A stretch of 23,423 nucleotides of DNA from Erysipelotrichaceae bacterium (GCA_900759455.1 CAAEVI010000166.1:1-23423); one strand, 5' to 3'. Counted from the stretch's first letter, positions 15,758 to 23,423 are shown. The notes: generated by a model from the letters alone, not told the origin. Made by a program: numbers and translations.

Positions 15758-18700
15758 TCAACGCTCCAGTTCATTCATGCTGATTGTCGTGAAACTCATT
15801 GACTCAACGACACGCAGGATCGCGTATGCTGTATCCAGCGATGTGAAACAGCTGATGCTGTTTTCTGCCGCCACACGGCGGATCAGGAATCCGTCATTTG
15901 ATGTTGTCTTATGCGGTTCCATCGTATTGATGATATAGTTGATGCGGCCCATGCGAATCAGGTTCAGGATATTCTTATCCGGGTTTTCACTGATCTTGAT
16001 GGCATCATGCACGAAGATTCCATGAGAACGCAGGAATTTGGCCGTACCGTTGGTAGCGTAGATACCATAACCGATATTGAAGAAACGCTGTGCGATCTTC
16101 AGGGCTTCCTTCTTGTCTTTGTCCGCAACAGTGATCAAAACATTTCCCTGCAGCGGAACCTTGACGCCGCTGGCAACCAGTGCTTTGTGCAGGGCCTTTT
16201 CCAGCGTAACATCGCCGCCCAGCGCTTCACCGGTCGATTTCATCTCCGGACCAAGTGTCGTATCAACGCTGCGCAGTTTGGCAAAAGAGAATACCGGCGC
16301 TTTGACAAAGACGCGGTCTTCTTCTTCTTTCACGCAGTCGATCGGATATCCCTGTTCAGCCAGTGAGTGACCAAGCACGCACATTGTTGCGGCATGTGAC
16401 ATCGGAACGCCGGTGATCTTGCTTAAGAACGGCACCGTACGTGAGCTTCGCGGATTGACTTCCAGTACATAAACATTGTCCTCTTTATCGACGATGAACT
16501 GAATGTTGTAAAGTCCGACAAAGTGGAATCCCTTACCGATGCGAATCGCATAATCCACGATCGTGTCTTTGATTTTCTGTGACAGTGTCGGAGCCGGATA
16601 TACGGAAATAGAGTCACCGGAATGGACGCCGGCACGTTCGATATGTTCCATCACGCCCGGAATGAAGACATGTTCCCCGTCCGCAATAGCGTCGATCTCG
16701 CATTCTTTTCCGACCACATATTTGTCAACCAGGATCGGTGCATCATGAGAGATCTCTTTTACGGCCGTTGCCATGTAAACACGAAGATCATCGTCATTAT
16801 GAACGATTTCCATCGCTCTTCCGCCCAACACATAAGAAGGACGTACCAGTACCGGATAACCGATGCGGTTGGCAATCTTGACTGCCTCTTCGACTTCAAC
16901 TGCTGTTTCTCCTTTTGGCTGAGGAATATTCAGCTTATGCAGCATTTCCTCGAATTCATGACGGTCCTCCGCGCGGTCAATATCCTCCAGCGTTGTTCCC
17001 AGGATCTTCACACCGCGCTCGACCAGCTTGTCAGCCAGATTGATCGCGGTCTGTCCGCCGAACTGAACGATCACGCCCAGCGGCTGTTCCAGATCGACGA
17101 TATGCATGACATCTTCGATCGTCAGCGGTTCAAAATACAGTTTGTCGGAAATCGAGAAATCCGTAGAAACCGTTTCCGGGTTGTTGTTGATGACAATGGC
17201 CTCATAGCCTGCCTCACGAAGCGTCTTGACACAGTGCACGGTCGCATAGTCAAACTCAACGCCCTGACCGATACGGATCGGACCGCTACCCAATACGATT
17301 ACTTTCTTGTTGTCTGTTCGAACTGATTCATTTTCCTGTTCGTATGTTGAATAATAATACGGCGTAGCACTTTCGAACTCTGCGGCACAGGTATCTACCA
17401 TCTTAAAGACAGGAATGATCGCATTTGCCTTTCGCAGATCATAGACTTCGCGCTCTGCCATTTCCCATCTGCGGGCAATGTAGGAATCCGCAAAGCCGTT
17501 GCGCTTGATTTCTCTGAGAACATCCAGATTTCCCTTTTTCTCCATCATCAGCTGTTCCAGCTCGATGATGTGTTCAAATTTATCCAGGAAGAAAAGGTCG
17601 ATCATCGTAATCTCATGAATTCTGTTTTTGTCTAAGCCGCGGCGCAGCAGTTCCGCGATCGTAAACATGCGCAGGTCATCTTTAACAGCGACACGCTCCC
17701 AAAGTTCTTCATCACTGAGGGCATCGATTTCCTTATTATCGATATGATCGCATTTCATTTCCAAAGAACGGACAGCCTTCAAAAAGCTTTCCTCGAAATT
17801 ACGGCCGATGCTCATGACTTCACCGGTAGCCTTCATCTGTGTCCCCAGACGACGGTCTGCATTCGGGAACTTGTCAAAAGCAAAACGTGCCAGTTTCGTT
17901 ACGATATAGTCTAAAGCCGGCTCAAAGCAGGCATAGCTTGTCTTTGTGATCGGATTGATGATCTCATCCAGCGTCATGCCGACTGCGATCTTGGCCGCCA
18001 GTTTGGCGATCGGGTAACCGGTTGCCTTGCTGGCAAGAGCAGATGAACGGGATACACGCGGATTGACCTCGATGACATAATAACGGAATGAATTCGGATC
18101 CAGGGCCAGCTGCACGTTGCATCCGCCGCAGATTTTCAATGCGCGAATGATCTTCAGGCTGGCATTTCGCAGCATCTGATGTTCCCGGTCGCTCAGTGTC
18201 TGTACCGGTGCGACAACCATGGAATCTCCGGTATGAATGCCGACCGGATCGATGTTTTCCATGTTGCAGACAACGATGGCATTATCATTGGCATCGCGCA
18301 TGACCTCATATTCGATTTCTTTAAAGCCCGCAATGCTTCGTTCGATCAGACACTGATGAACCGGCGAAAGCTTCAGACCGTTTGCCGTGATCAGGCGCAG
18401 TTCTTCTTCATTATCCGCAAATCCGCCGCCGGTTCCTCCCAGTGTATACGCAGGACGAACAACCAGTGGATATCCGATCGTGTTGGCAAAAGCAACTGCT
18501 TCATCGACAGTATGCACGATGTCGCTTTCCGGAACCGGTTCGTTGATCTTTTTCATCAGATCACGGAACAGCTCACGGTCTTCCGCTTTATTGATTGCCT
18601 CAAGATCTGTACCCAGAATTTCCACACCGTACTCTTCCAGGATACCTGAATTCGCCAATTCAACGACCAGATTCAGACCGGTCTGTCCGCCCAGACTTCC

Positions 18701-18961
18701 CAAAACAGCATCCGGGCGTTCCTTATAAATGATGCGGCTGGCAAAATCGAGTGTTAGCGGCTCAATGTATACACGGTCTGCAATTGCCGTATCCGTCATG
18801 ATCGTCGCAGGGTTGGAGTTGATCAAAACAACTTCATAGCCCTCCTCACGAAGAGACTGGCAGGCCTGACTGCCGGCATAGTCAAATTCGGCTGCCTGGC
18901 CGATTACGATCGGCCCTGAACCGATTACTAATATTTTATGGATATCCGTACGCTTTGTCAT
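15758..18961 (-). CDS. carB: Carbamoyl-phosphate synthase, large subunit
   Basis: Makes carbamoyl phosphate from bicarbonate, two ATP and ammonia channelled from CarA. The 1067 residues are the standard two-fold repeat: the first ATP-grasp half begins ILVIGSGPIVIGQAAEFDYAG, and the second begins near residue 553 with VIVLGSGPIRIGQGVEFDYA. Both have the ATP-grasp glycine loops (PAYTLGGTGGGF and PSYVLGGRAME). The oligomerisation domain lies between, and the C-terminal MGS-like allosteric domain starts near residue 930. The ATG overlaps the carA stop in ATGA, and AAGGAGG is 10 nt upstream. Being inside the PyrR-controlled operon, this copy probably serves pyrimidines, though it could also feed arginine; no arginine genes are in the window. 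Confidence 0.98.
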   Translation of the reverse strand: MTKRTDIHKILVIGSGPIVIGQAAEFDYAGSQACQSLREEGYEVVLINSNPATIMTDTAIADRVYIEPLTLDFASRIIYKERPDAVLGSLGGQTGLNLVVELANSGILEEYGVEILGTDLEAINKAEDRELFRDLMKKINEPVPESDIVHTVDEAVAFANTIGYPLVVRPAYTLGGTGGGFADNEEELRLITANGLKLSPVHQCLIERSIAGFKEIEYEVMRDANDNAIVVCNMENIDPVGIHTGDSMVVAPVQTLSDREHQMLRNASLKIIRALKICGGCNVQLALDPNSFRYYVIEVNPRVSRSSALASKATGYPIAKLAAKIAVGMTLDEIINPITKTSYACFEPALDYIVTKLARFAFDKFPNADRRLGTQMKATGEVMSIGRNFEESFLKAVRSLEMKCDHIDNKEIDALSDEELWERVAVKDDLRMFTIAELLRRGLDKNRIHEITMIDLFFLDKFEHIIELEQLMMEKKGNLDVLREIKRNGFADSYIARRWEMAEREVYDLRKANAIIPVFKMVDTCAAEFESATPYYYSTYEQENESVRTDNKKVIVLGSGPIRIGQGVEFDYATVHCVKTLREAGYEAIVINNNPETVSTDFSISDKLYFEPLTIEDVMHIVDLEQPLGVIVQFGGQTAINLADKLVERGVKILGTTLEDIDRAEDRHEFEEMLHKLNIPQPKGETAVEVEEAVKIANRIGYPVLVRPSYVLGGRAMEIVHNDDDLRVYMATAVKEISHDAPILVDKYVVGKECEIDAIADGEHVFIPGVMEHIERAGVHSGDSISVYPAPTLSQKIKDTIVDYAIRIGKGFHFVGLYNIQFIVDKEDNVYVLEVNPRSSRTVPFLSKITGVPMSHAATMCVLGHSLAEQGYPIDCVKEEEDRVFVKAPVFSFAKLRSVDTTLGPEMKSTGEALGGDVTLEKALHKALVASGVKVPLQGNVLITVADKDKKEALKIAQRFFNIGYGIYATNGTAKFLRSHGIFVHDAIKISENPDKNILNLIRMGRINYIINTMEPHKTTSNDGFLIRRVAAENSISCFTSLDTAYAILRVVESMSFTTISMNELER

Positions 18962-20037
18962 CCTTGTGAAACCTCCTTTTCCATCAGTTCCATGAACTGA
19001 TCAAACAGATAGTTGCTGTCTTCCGGACCCGGTGAAGCCTCCGGGTGATACTGCACTGAGAAGATCGGATACTTCGTATGACGCACACCTTCCACGCTCT
19101 TGTCGTTGAGCGCCTGATGCGTCATCACAAGATCCGTTCCCTTCAATGATTCCATTTCCACCGCATAGCCATGGTTCTGGGATGTCATTTCGACTTTTCC
19201 CGTTGCCAGGTTGACAACCGGATGATTGCATCCGCGATGTCCGAACTTCAGTTTGACCGTATTGGCACCGCTGGCCAGTGAAATCAGCTGATGTCCCAGA
19301 CAGATTCCAAAGATCACGACATGTCCCATCAGCTTGCGGATCGTTTCGATGGCAACCTGCACATCTTTCGGGTCGCCGGGACCGTTGCTCAGCATGACTC
19401 CATCCGGCTTCAAGGCAAGGATCTCTTCCGCACTTGTGTCATATGGAACAACCGTCAGATCGCAGTTACGGCGTGACAGTTCGCGAATGATCCCGTGCTT
19501 TGCGCCAAAATCCATCAATACGACACGTTTGCCGCGGTTCGGGATCGGGAAAGGATTTTTCGTTGACACCGTTGCCACCTGATCATGCATCAGCTCGTGA
19601 TTTTTCAGATTAGCAACAACTTCCTCGACATTGGCATCCGCATCTGCCATGATTGCCTTCATCGTTCCGCTGTTGCGCAGTTTTCTTGTGATCGCTCTTG
19701 TGTCGATCCCCTGGATACCCGGAATTCCTTTCTGTTTCAGGAATTCATCCAGCGTATAGTCACTGCGCCAGTTGCTTGGCGCATTGCAGCACTCACGAAC
19801 GACAAAGCCAAAGACAGCCGGATCAAGACTTTCGAAATCGTCACGGTTAACACCGTAATTGCCGATCATCGGATAAGTCATCATTACGATCTGTCCGCAA
19901 TAAGAAAGATCGCTTAAAACTTCCTGGTATCCGCTCATACCTGTATTGAACACCAGCTCGCCCATCTGGTATTGGCTGGAGCCAAAGCCTTCGCCTTCAT
20001 AAACGCTTCCGTCTTCCAGTATCAGTAAACGTTTCAT
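18958..20037 (-). CDS. carA: Carbamoyl-phosphate synthase, small (glutaminase) subunit
   Basis: Hydrolyses glutamine and passes ammonia to CarB. It has an N-terminal CPSase small-subunit domain (1-150, with NTGMSGYQEVLSD). A class I glutamine amidotransferase domain follows, with nucleophile Cys246 in FGICLGHQ, and His331 and Glu333 in QYHPEASPGP completing the triad. The 359 residues are typical. Its ATG overlaps the pyrC stop (ATGA), with GGAGG 7 nt upstream. Confidence 0.97.
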   Translation of the reverse strand: MKRLLILEDGSVYEGEGFGSSQYQMGELVFNTGMSGYQEVLSDLSYCGQIVMMTYPMIGNYGVNRDDFESLDPAVFGFVVRECCNAPSNWRSDYTLDEFLKQKGIPGIQGIDTRAITRKLRNSGTMKAIMADADANVEEVVANLKNHELMHDQVATVSTKNPFPIPNRGKRVVLMDFGAKHGIIRELSRRNCDLTVVPYDTSAEEILALKPDGVMLSNGPGDPKDVQVAIETIRKLMGHVVIFGICLGHQLISLASGANTVKLKFGHRGCNHPVVNLATGKVEMTSQNHGYAVEMESLKGTDLVMTHQALNDKSVEGVRHTKYPIFSVQYHPEASPGPEDSNYLFDQFMELMEKEVSQG

Positions 20038-21308
20038 TCTATACCCTCCTCATACACGATCGTACCGTCGACGATCGTCATCTTCACTCTTCCTTGTACA
20101 CGCCATCCGTGAAACGGCGTATTTTTTCCTTTTGACAGGAACCGATGCCTGTTGATGATATATTCTTCATCGAGATCGACAAGAATCATATCGCTGGCAT
20201 ATCCTTCTTTCAGCACACCTTTGCGCTGCATGCCGAATCGTTTTGCCGGTGCCTCGCTCATCCAGTATACCAGCTGCTGCAGCGTAAAGACACCGCTTTT
20301 CACCAGACGGCTGTACAGCAGGGAAAATGCACTTTCCAGAGATACGATGCCGAATGGTGCTTTATCCATCTCCCGCTGCTTTTCCTCTTCACTGTGAGGG
20401 GCATGATCATTTGCAATCAAAGTCAGGGCACCGCTCTTCAGTCCTTCGATCAGCGCAAGACGGTCTTCCTCTTCGCGAAGCGGCGGGTTCATCTTCCAGT
20501 TTGGACCAACGACATCACGTTCGTTCAGCAGCAGATGATGTGCAGTCACCTCGCCGCTGACATCACAGCCCTTTTGACGGTACTGTTCAAGCAAAGCCAC
20601 GCTCTCCTTGGCGGATACGTGACAGCAGTGATAATGAGCGCCGGTTTTTTCGACCAGCTTCAGATCACGTTCCAGCTGTTTCCATTCGCATTCGCTCGGA
20701 ATGCCGACCCAATGACGGTCGCGCGCTTCGCTTCCGTCATGCACACAGGCTTTTGCCTTGCGGTAATTCATATCTTCCGTATGGGCAACGATCATTGTGT
20801 TCAGCTCATGACTTTTCATCATCGCTTCTTTCATGACCTCATCATTTTGAACACCGACGCCGTCATCACTGAAAGCGCAGATGCCCATTTCTTTCAATGC
20901 CGCCATATCCACGACCTGACATCCCTGTTCACCTTTGGTGATCGTCGCATAAGGAATGACATGCACATGCGCATCCCGGCGGATCTTCTCCATATACTGC
21001 TTCATCACTTCCGTGTCATCCGGATACGGAATGACATTCGGCATTGCCATAATCGTCGTAAATCCTCCGGCAGCGGCAGCCATCGTGCCGGTAGCGATGG
21101 TTTCTTTATACTCATTTCCCGGTTCACGCAAATGCACATGGACATCGATCAGACCAGGCAATAGAGCATAACCTTTTCCATCAATGACCTCTGCCTGGGG
21201 ACAGTCGATCTGTTTTTCAATCGAGAGAATCTGTTTTTCGTCAAATAACACATCTTTTTCTGTCAAGCTGCCGTTTTCCAGCACCTTCACATGTTTCAGA
21301 AGCTTCAT
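20034..21308 (-). CDS. pyrC: Dihydroorotase (class I)
   Basis: Cyclises N-carbamoyl-aspartate to dihydroorotate. The zinc ligands HVH are in DVHVHLREPG, and further His ligands are in VAHTED and CCHVSA. The metal Asp is in NDHAPHS, and FSDDGVGV fits class I bacterial enzymes. I start at the second ATG (21308), with AAGGAGG 6 nt upstream; the first ATG (21314) directly abuts the SD. The result is 424 residues. It lies 11 nt after pyrB and overlaps carA by 4 nt. In class I enzymes activity can depend on association with PyrB, encoded next door. Confidence 0.96.
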   Translation of the reverse strand: MKLLKHVKVLENGSLTEKDVLFDEKQILSIEKQIDCPQAEVIDGKGYALLPGLIDVHVHLREPGNEYKETIATGTMAAAAGGFTTIMAMPNVIPYPDDTEVMKQYMEKIRRDAHVHVIPYATITKGEQGCQVVDMAALKEMGICAFSDDGVGVQNDEVMKEAMMKSHELNTMIVAHTEDMNYRKAKACVHDGSEARDRHWVGIPSECEWKQLERDLKLVEKTGAHYHCCHVSAKESVALLEQYRQKGCDVSGEVTAHHLLLNERDVVGPNWKMNPPLREEEDRLALIEGLKSGALTLIANDHAPHSEEEKQREMDKAPFGIVSLESAFSLLYSRLVKSGVFTLQQLVYWMSEAPAKRFGMQRKGVLKEGYASDMILVDLDEEYIINRHRFLSKGKNTPFHGWRVQGRVKMTIVDGTIVYEEGIE

Positions 21309-21319
21309 GGTCATCCTCC

Positions 21320-22204
21320 TTAAAAACTTGCCTTAAATGCACGCTTGACCACCGCTTTGCGCACCAGCACACCGTTGCTCATCTGTTTGAAGATACGGCT
21401 GTTCTTTGCTTCGACCAGATCGGTATCGATTTCAACATTTCGATTCACAGGTGCCGGATGCATGATGATCGCATGCGGTTTTATTCTTGCCGCTCTTTCT
21501 TTCGTTAAACCATAACGCTGTAAATATTCCTCTTTTGACATCTTCATTGCGGAAGCGTGGCGTTCATGCTGGATGCGAAGCATCATGACTACATCGGCCC
21601 AGGCAACGGCCTCATCCACTTCCATGAACGGATAACCTTCACGCTGCCATTGTTTCGGACCGCTGAATACACATTCTCCGCCCAGCAGCTCCATCGCTTC
21701 CTTATTGCTGGCTGCCACACGTGAATGCGAGATATCACCGATGATTGCCATTTTGATTCCTTTGAATGTCTGAAATTCCTGATAGATCGTAAGCAGATCC
21801 AGCAGACACTGCGTCGGGTGGTTGCCCGCCCCGTCTCCGGCATTGATGATCGGGATTCCGATGTTTTCTAAATCCCTGAAATATTCATCGCGCGGATGAC
21901 GGATCACGACTGCTTCATACCCGATACTTTCAAATGTCCTGACCGTATCATACAATGTTTCACCTTTCTCCACGCTGCTTCCCTGTGCAGAAAAATTTTC
22001 GACCATGCAGCCAAGCTGATGCTCGGCAGATGCGAAGGAGAAATGAGTTCTGGTGCTCGGTTCAAAAAAAAGATTAGCAATCAGTCTCCTTTCCGGTAAT
22101 TGCCAATCCTTGTGCGAAACGCCAAAAAGCTGTGCATCCTTCAGAATGCCCATGATTTCTTCCTTCGATAGGTCTCGGATTCTTAACAGACTGTTTTGAT
22201 TCAT
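21320..22204 (-). CDS. pyrB: Aspartate carbamoyltransferase, catalytic subunit
   Basis: Joins carbamoyl phosphate and aspartate, the committed pyrimidine step. The carbamoyl-phosphate loop is FFEPSTRTHFSF (about 47-58), with HPTQCLLDLLTI and the aspartate-side PAPVNRNVEID. The 294 residues match Bacillus-type enzymes, which lack the PyrI regulatory chain; no pyrI is present here. AGGAGG is 7 nt before the ATG. It is the first gene of the operon, directly behind the PyrR attenuator. Unlike Bacillus, no pyrR or pyrP precedes it in the window. Confidence 0.97.
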   Translation of the reverse strand: MNQNSLLRIRDLSKEEIMGILKDAQLFGVSHKDWQLPERRLIANLFFEPSTRTHFSFASAEHQLGCMVENFSAQGSSVEKGETLYDTVRTFESIGYEAVVIRHPRDEYFRDLENIGIPIINAGDGAGNHPTQCLLDLLTIYQEFQTFKGIKMAIIGDISHSRVAASNKEAMELLGGECVFSGPKQWQREGYPFMEVDEAVAWADVVMMLRIQHERHASAMKMSKEEYLQRYGLTKERAARIKPHAIIMHPAPVNRNVEIDTDLVEAKNSRIFKQMSNGVLVRKAVVKRAFKASF

Positions 22205-22230
22205 AATGCTTCCTCCTGTGTCTATCTAAG

Positions 22231-22266
22231 AAAAAAGGCCGCTTTTTTCATACAAAAAAGGACCTT
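22231..22266 (-). terminator. pyr leader terminator hairpin (regulated)
   Basis: Minus strand: AAGGTCCTTTTTT, a short loop, then AAAAAAGCGGCCTT, pairing with one C-C mismatch and a few G-U pairs and followed by a T run ending TTTTCTT. Its 5' arm (22266-22254) is also the 3' arm of the antiterminator, so the two exclude one another. Confidence 0.85.
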
Positions 22267-22267
22267 G

Positions 22268-22286
22268 CTTGTTAAGGAGATCTGAT
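22268..22286 (+). repeat. 19-bp inverted repeat, left copy (in pyr leader)
   Basis: CTTGTTAAGGAGATCTGAT, identical to the reverse complement of 23234-23252. It lies between the PyrR hairpin and the terminator, one base outside the terminator 5' arm. Confidence 0.95.
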
Positions 22287-22290
22287 TTCG

Positions 22291-22321
22291 CCTTCATAAC
22301 CTCTCTGGATTATGTTAAAGG
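22291..22321 (-). promoter_or_regulatory. PyrR-binding RNA hairpin (anti-antiterminator)
   Basis: Minus strand: lower stem CCTT/AAGG, a 3-nt bulge, upper stem CATAA/TTATG. The conserved AATCCAGAGAGGTT (22311-22298) fits the PyrR consensus ARUCCNGNGAGGYU at every position. Formation ties up part of the antiterminator 5' arm and so favours termination when PyrR is bound to UMP or UTP. Confidence 0.92.
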
Positions 22322-22338
22322 ACCTTTTTTCTACCCCT

Positions 22339-22366
22339 ATTTTATCATAACAGTAAAATAATACAA
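22339..22366 (-). promoter_or_regulatory. pyr operon promoter
   Basis: Minus strand: -35 TTGTAT (22366-22361), 16-bp spacer, -10 TAAAAT (22344-22339) preceded by TGA, an extended -10. The transcript would start a few bases before the antiterminator 5' arm. Confidence 0.72.
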
Positions 22367-22379
22367 GAATAATTTCAAG

Positions 22380-22518
22380 TACTTGTCTGAGTGCGCTTTC
22401 ACAGCCCGGCAAACATATTTTTCATATAAACCACTGTTTTATTTAAAAGTAATGAATAAAGGCTTTTTAACACTCATGTAACCCTATTGTAACCCTATAA
22501 TGCTATTTCCTTTGTTAT
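22380..22518. other. Gene-free stretch upstream of pyr promoter
   Basis: AT-rich, with no clear terminator for the upstream gene, so transcripts from it could enter the pyr leader. It holds the tandem 11-bp repeat. The minus strand has only very short frames (for example 12 codons from 22477) that I do not call genes. Confidence 0.5.
22477..22498. repeat. Tandem 11-bp repeat, two perfect copies
   Basis: TGTAACCCTAT occurs twice back to back (22477-22487, 22488-22498). The spacing is one helical turn, as for a protein bound to one face of DNA. Confidence 0.85.
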
Positions 22519-23229
22519 TTATACATACTTTTTCAATACTTCAATGGTCTGTGGGTCCGGCATCGGATCGGATAACTTTATCTTGTACCGGTCTTTTGCC
22601 GGCATGCTGTCCAGCAACTGTTTCATCTGATCATTATGAGCAATCAGCACTCTGATCCATTCTTGATGCAGCTCTATGGACTCTTCCAGGCGCTGCTTCT
22701 TTGTCAGATAGCTGATCATGTGATCCTTTCCTGAAGCGTTCTCCAGGCGCACAGCAGATGGATCCACAGCGCGCACACTGCTCACGCTGTCCTTTATCTC
22801 GGCCAGCTGTGCCTGCAGCTTCCTGATGGTTTCACGAATATCACGGATGACTGCGCCTTGTCTGCTGATCCCTTGCAGTCTTCGATAGAAAGACATGATC
22901 CGGGCACTTAGATCCTCTTCACTCCGCTTGCCATTACGATTGCATAAATACATCAGAAGCTCGGTGAAACTAGCACCATTGCTAAAATGATCTATCAAGA
23001 TCATAAGAAGCTGGCGCTCTCCAAATGGTGCCACTTCAGGGCTATCCTGGTACATGTGCAGCAGCTGTATAAATGCCTGTATGCCTTTTTTCTCGGCCTC
23101 TGTGGCCTGTTTCTTCTCGTACTGGATGATTTCTATGAGCTCCAGCGTCAGCTCTTCTGATATCACCTGTTCGATTCGCAGCCGGCACTCTGCTGTATTT
23201 CTTCTTTGTTTATATTCTTTTCTGTTCAT
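22519..23229 (-). CDS. Protein of unknown function, coiled-coil rich
   Basis: I do not recognise this 236-residue protein. It is hydrophilic and mainly helical, with a Lys/Arg-rich start (MNRKEYKQRRN) and no signal peptide or membrane segment. The middle (about 115-200) has two heptad-rich helices joined by a loop with VRLENASGKDHM. That helix-loop-helix pattern faintly recalls the N-terminal part of phage ArpU/DUF1492-type late regulators (a V-x-x-S-x-x-x-D-x-M motif), but no HTH follows: the chain ends PDPQTIEVLKKYV. The ATG has AAGGAG 11 nt upstream, inside one copy of a 19-bp inverted repeat. No terminator separates it from the pyr promoter downstream. A phage-derived origin is possible but unproven. 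Confidence 0.7.
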   Translation of the reverse strand: MNRKEYKQRRNTAECRLRIEQVISEELTLELIEIIQYEKKQATEAEKKGIQAFIQLLHMYQDSPEVAPFGERQLLMILIDHFSNGASFTELLMYLCNRNGKRSEEDLSARIMSFYRRLQGISRQGAVIRDIRETIRKLQAQLAEIKDSVSSVRAVDPSAVRLENASGKDHMISYLTKKQRLEESIELHQEWIRVLIAHNDQMKQLLDSMPAKDRYKIKLSDPMPDPQTIEVLKKYV

Positions 23230-23233
23230 TGTG

Positions 23234-23252
23234 ATCAGATCTCCTTAACAAG
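23234..23252 (-). repeat. 19-bp inverted repeat, right copy (SD region of unknown gene)
   Basis: On the minus strand this reads CTTGTTAAGGAGATCTGAT and includes the AAGGAG ribosome site of the gene at 22519-23229. Similarity ends sharply on both sides of the 19 bases. Confidence 0.95.
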
Positions 23253-23330
23253 TTTTAAACGAGAAAATATCACGTTCATAAGAAAAAAGCACCTAACATC
23301 CAAAAATGAAGAAGGGGGGGTGATTAGGCA

Positions 23331-23345
23331 ATGTCATTAAGTTAA
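23331..23345 (+). pseudogene. Possible remnant of a small toxin-like gene
   Basis: A start region with a G7 SD-like run (23314-23320) 10 nt before ATG (23331), but only four codons before TAA, followed closely by a strong terminator with GTGCACTC. The arrangement recalls genes for small membrane toxins of the TxpA/holin-like kind whose body has been lost. This is weak, and it may be nothing. Confidence 0.22.
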
Positions 23346-23356
23346 GATGAAATAAT

Positions 23357-23392
23357 AAGAGTGTACATTTTTATGATGTGCACTCTTTTTTT
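23357..23392 (+). terminator. Intrinsic terminator
   Basis: GAGTGTACA (23359-23367) pairs with TGTGCACTC (23377-23385), nine pairs with one G-T, plus A-T pairs and a T7 run. The gene it serves is not evident in the window. Confidence 0.85.
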
Positions 23393-23423
23393 ACTTGACA
23401 TCTTTTCCGAAATGTGAGGCCTA

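Larger units (their letters stand above)
22254..22330 (-). promoter_or_regulatory. pyr antiterminator (competing long-range stem)
   Basis: Minus strand: AAAAAAGGTCCTT near the transcript start (22330-22318) can pair with AAGGTCCTTTTTT (22266-22254), 12 pairs with a single T-T mismatch. When it forms, the terminator cannot. Confidence 0.82.

Noticed and set aside
20145..21164. Plus-strand frame of 339 codons opposite pyrC
   Set aside because: Antisense shadow of a well-conserved gene; the protein is a His/Phe-rich string with no recognisable domain.
22442..22477. 12-codon minus-strand frame starting in the tandem repeat
   Set aside because: Too short, without a convincing SD, and nothing to support translation.
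22268..23252. Reading the inverted-repeat segment as an insertion sequence
   Set aside because: The size and one internal gene would fit, but the protein shows no transposase features, the flanks show no target duplication, and the pyr promoter and PyrR hairpin lie inside.

Overview
The window looks like an ordinary chromosomal stretch of a low- to mid-GC Gram-positive bacterium (Bacillota). Protein style, strong Shine-Dalgarno (SD) sites, CIRCE control of clpB and a PyrR-type pyr attenuator all fit. I lean towards a gut Erysipelotrichales-like organism, but that is inference from general resemblance, not a phylogeny.

Layout, left to right. (1) 1-1289: feoA-feoB (minus strand, feoB cut by the window edge) behind a promoter that carries a near-perfect palindromic operator. 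(2) 1361-4005: clpB (minus) with two CIRCE operators bracketing its promoter. (3) 4266-4424: a tRNA-Pro(CGG) unit with its own promoter and terminator. (4) 4483-6539: mnmM (minus) and cca (plus) diverge from a symmetric -10 element; cca ends in a bidirectional terminator. (5) 6538-8214: a GT4 glycosyltransferase and a dUTPase (minus). (6) 8241-9140: a Cof-type HAD phosphatase (plus), ending in a bidirectional terminator shared with rmuC. (7) 9116-12156: rmuC, an M20 amidohydrolase and pyrE (minus). (8) 12184-13342: an SLC13/ArsB-type permease with its own promoter. (9) 13355-22366: the de novo pyrimidine operon pyrB-pyrC-carA-carB-pyrK-pyrD-pyrF (minus), tightly packed with several start/stop overlaps, preceded by a complete PyrR attenuator and closed by a terminator. 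(10) 22380-23423: an accessory-looking stretch with an unrecognised coiled-coil protein gene, a tandem 11-bp repeat and a possible remnant of a small toxin-like gene.

The pyr genes together encode the six steps from glutamine/bicarbonate and aspartate to UMP. pyrE is separated from the rest by the permease and has its own promoter without a PyrR site. dUTPase also belongs to pyrimidine nucleotide metabolism.

The most unusual signal is an exact 19-bp inverted repeat. One copy lies in the pyr leader, between the PyrR-binding hairpin and the terminator. The other covers the Shine-Dalgarno region of the unknown upstream gene, 985 bp away end to end. It makes the two leaders complementary as RNA, and as DNA it would bracket a segment holding the pyr promoter, the PyrR site and the unknown gene.
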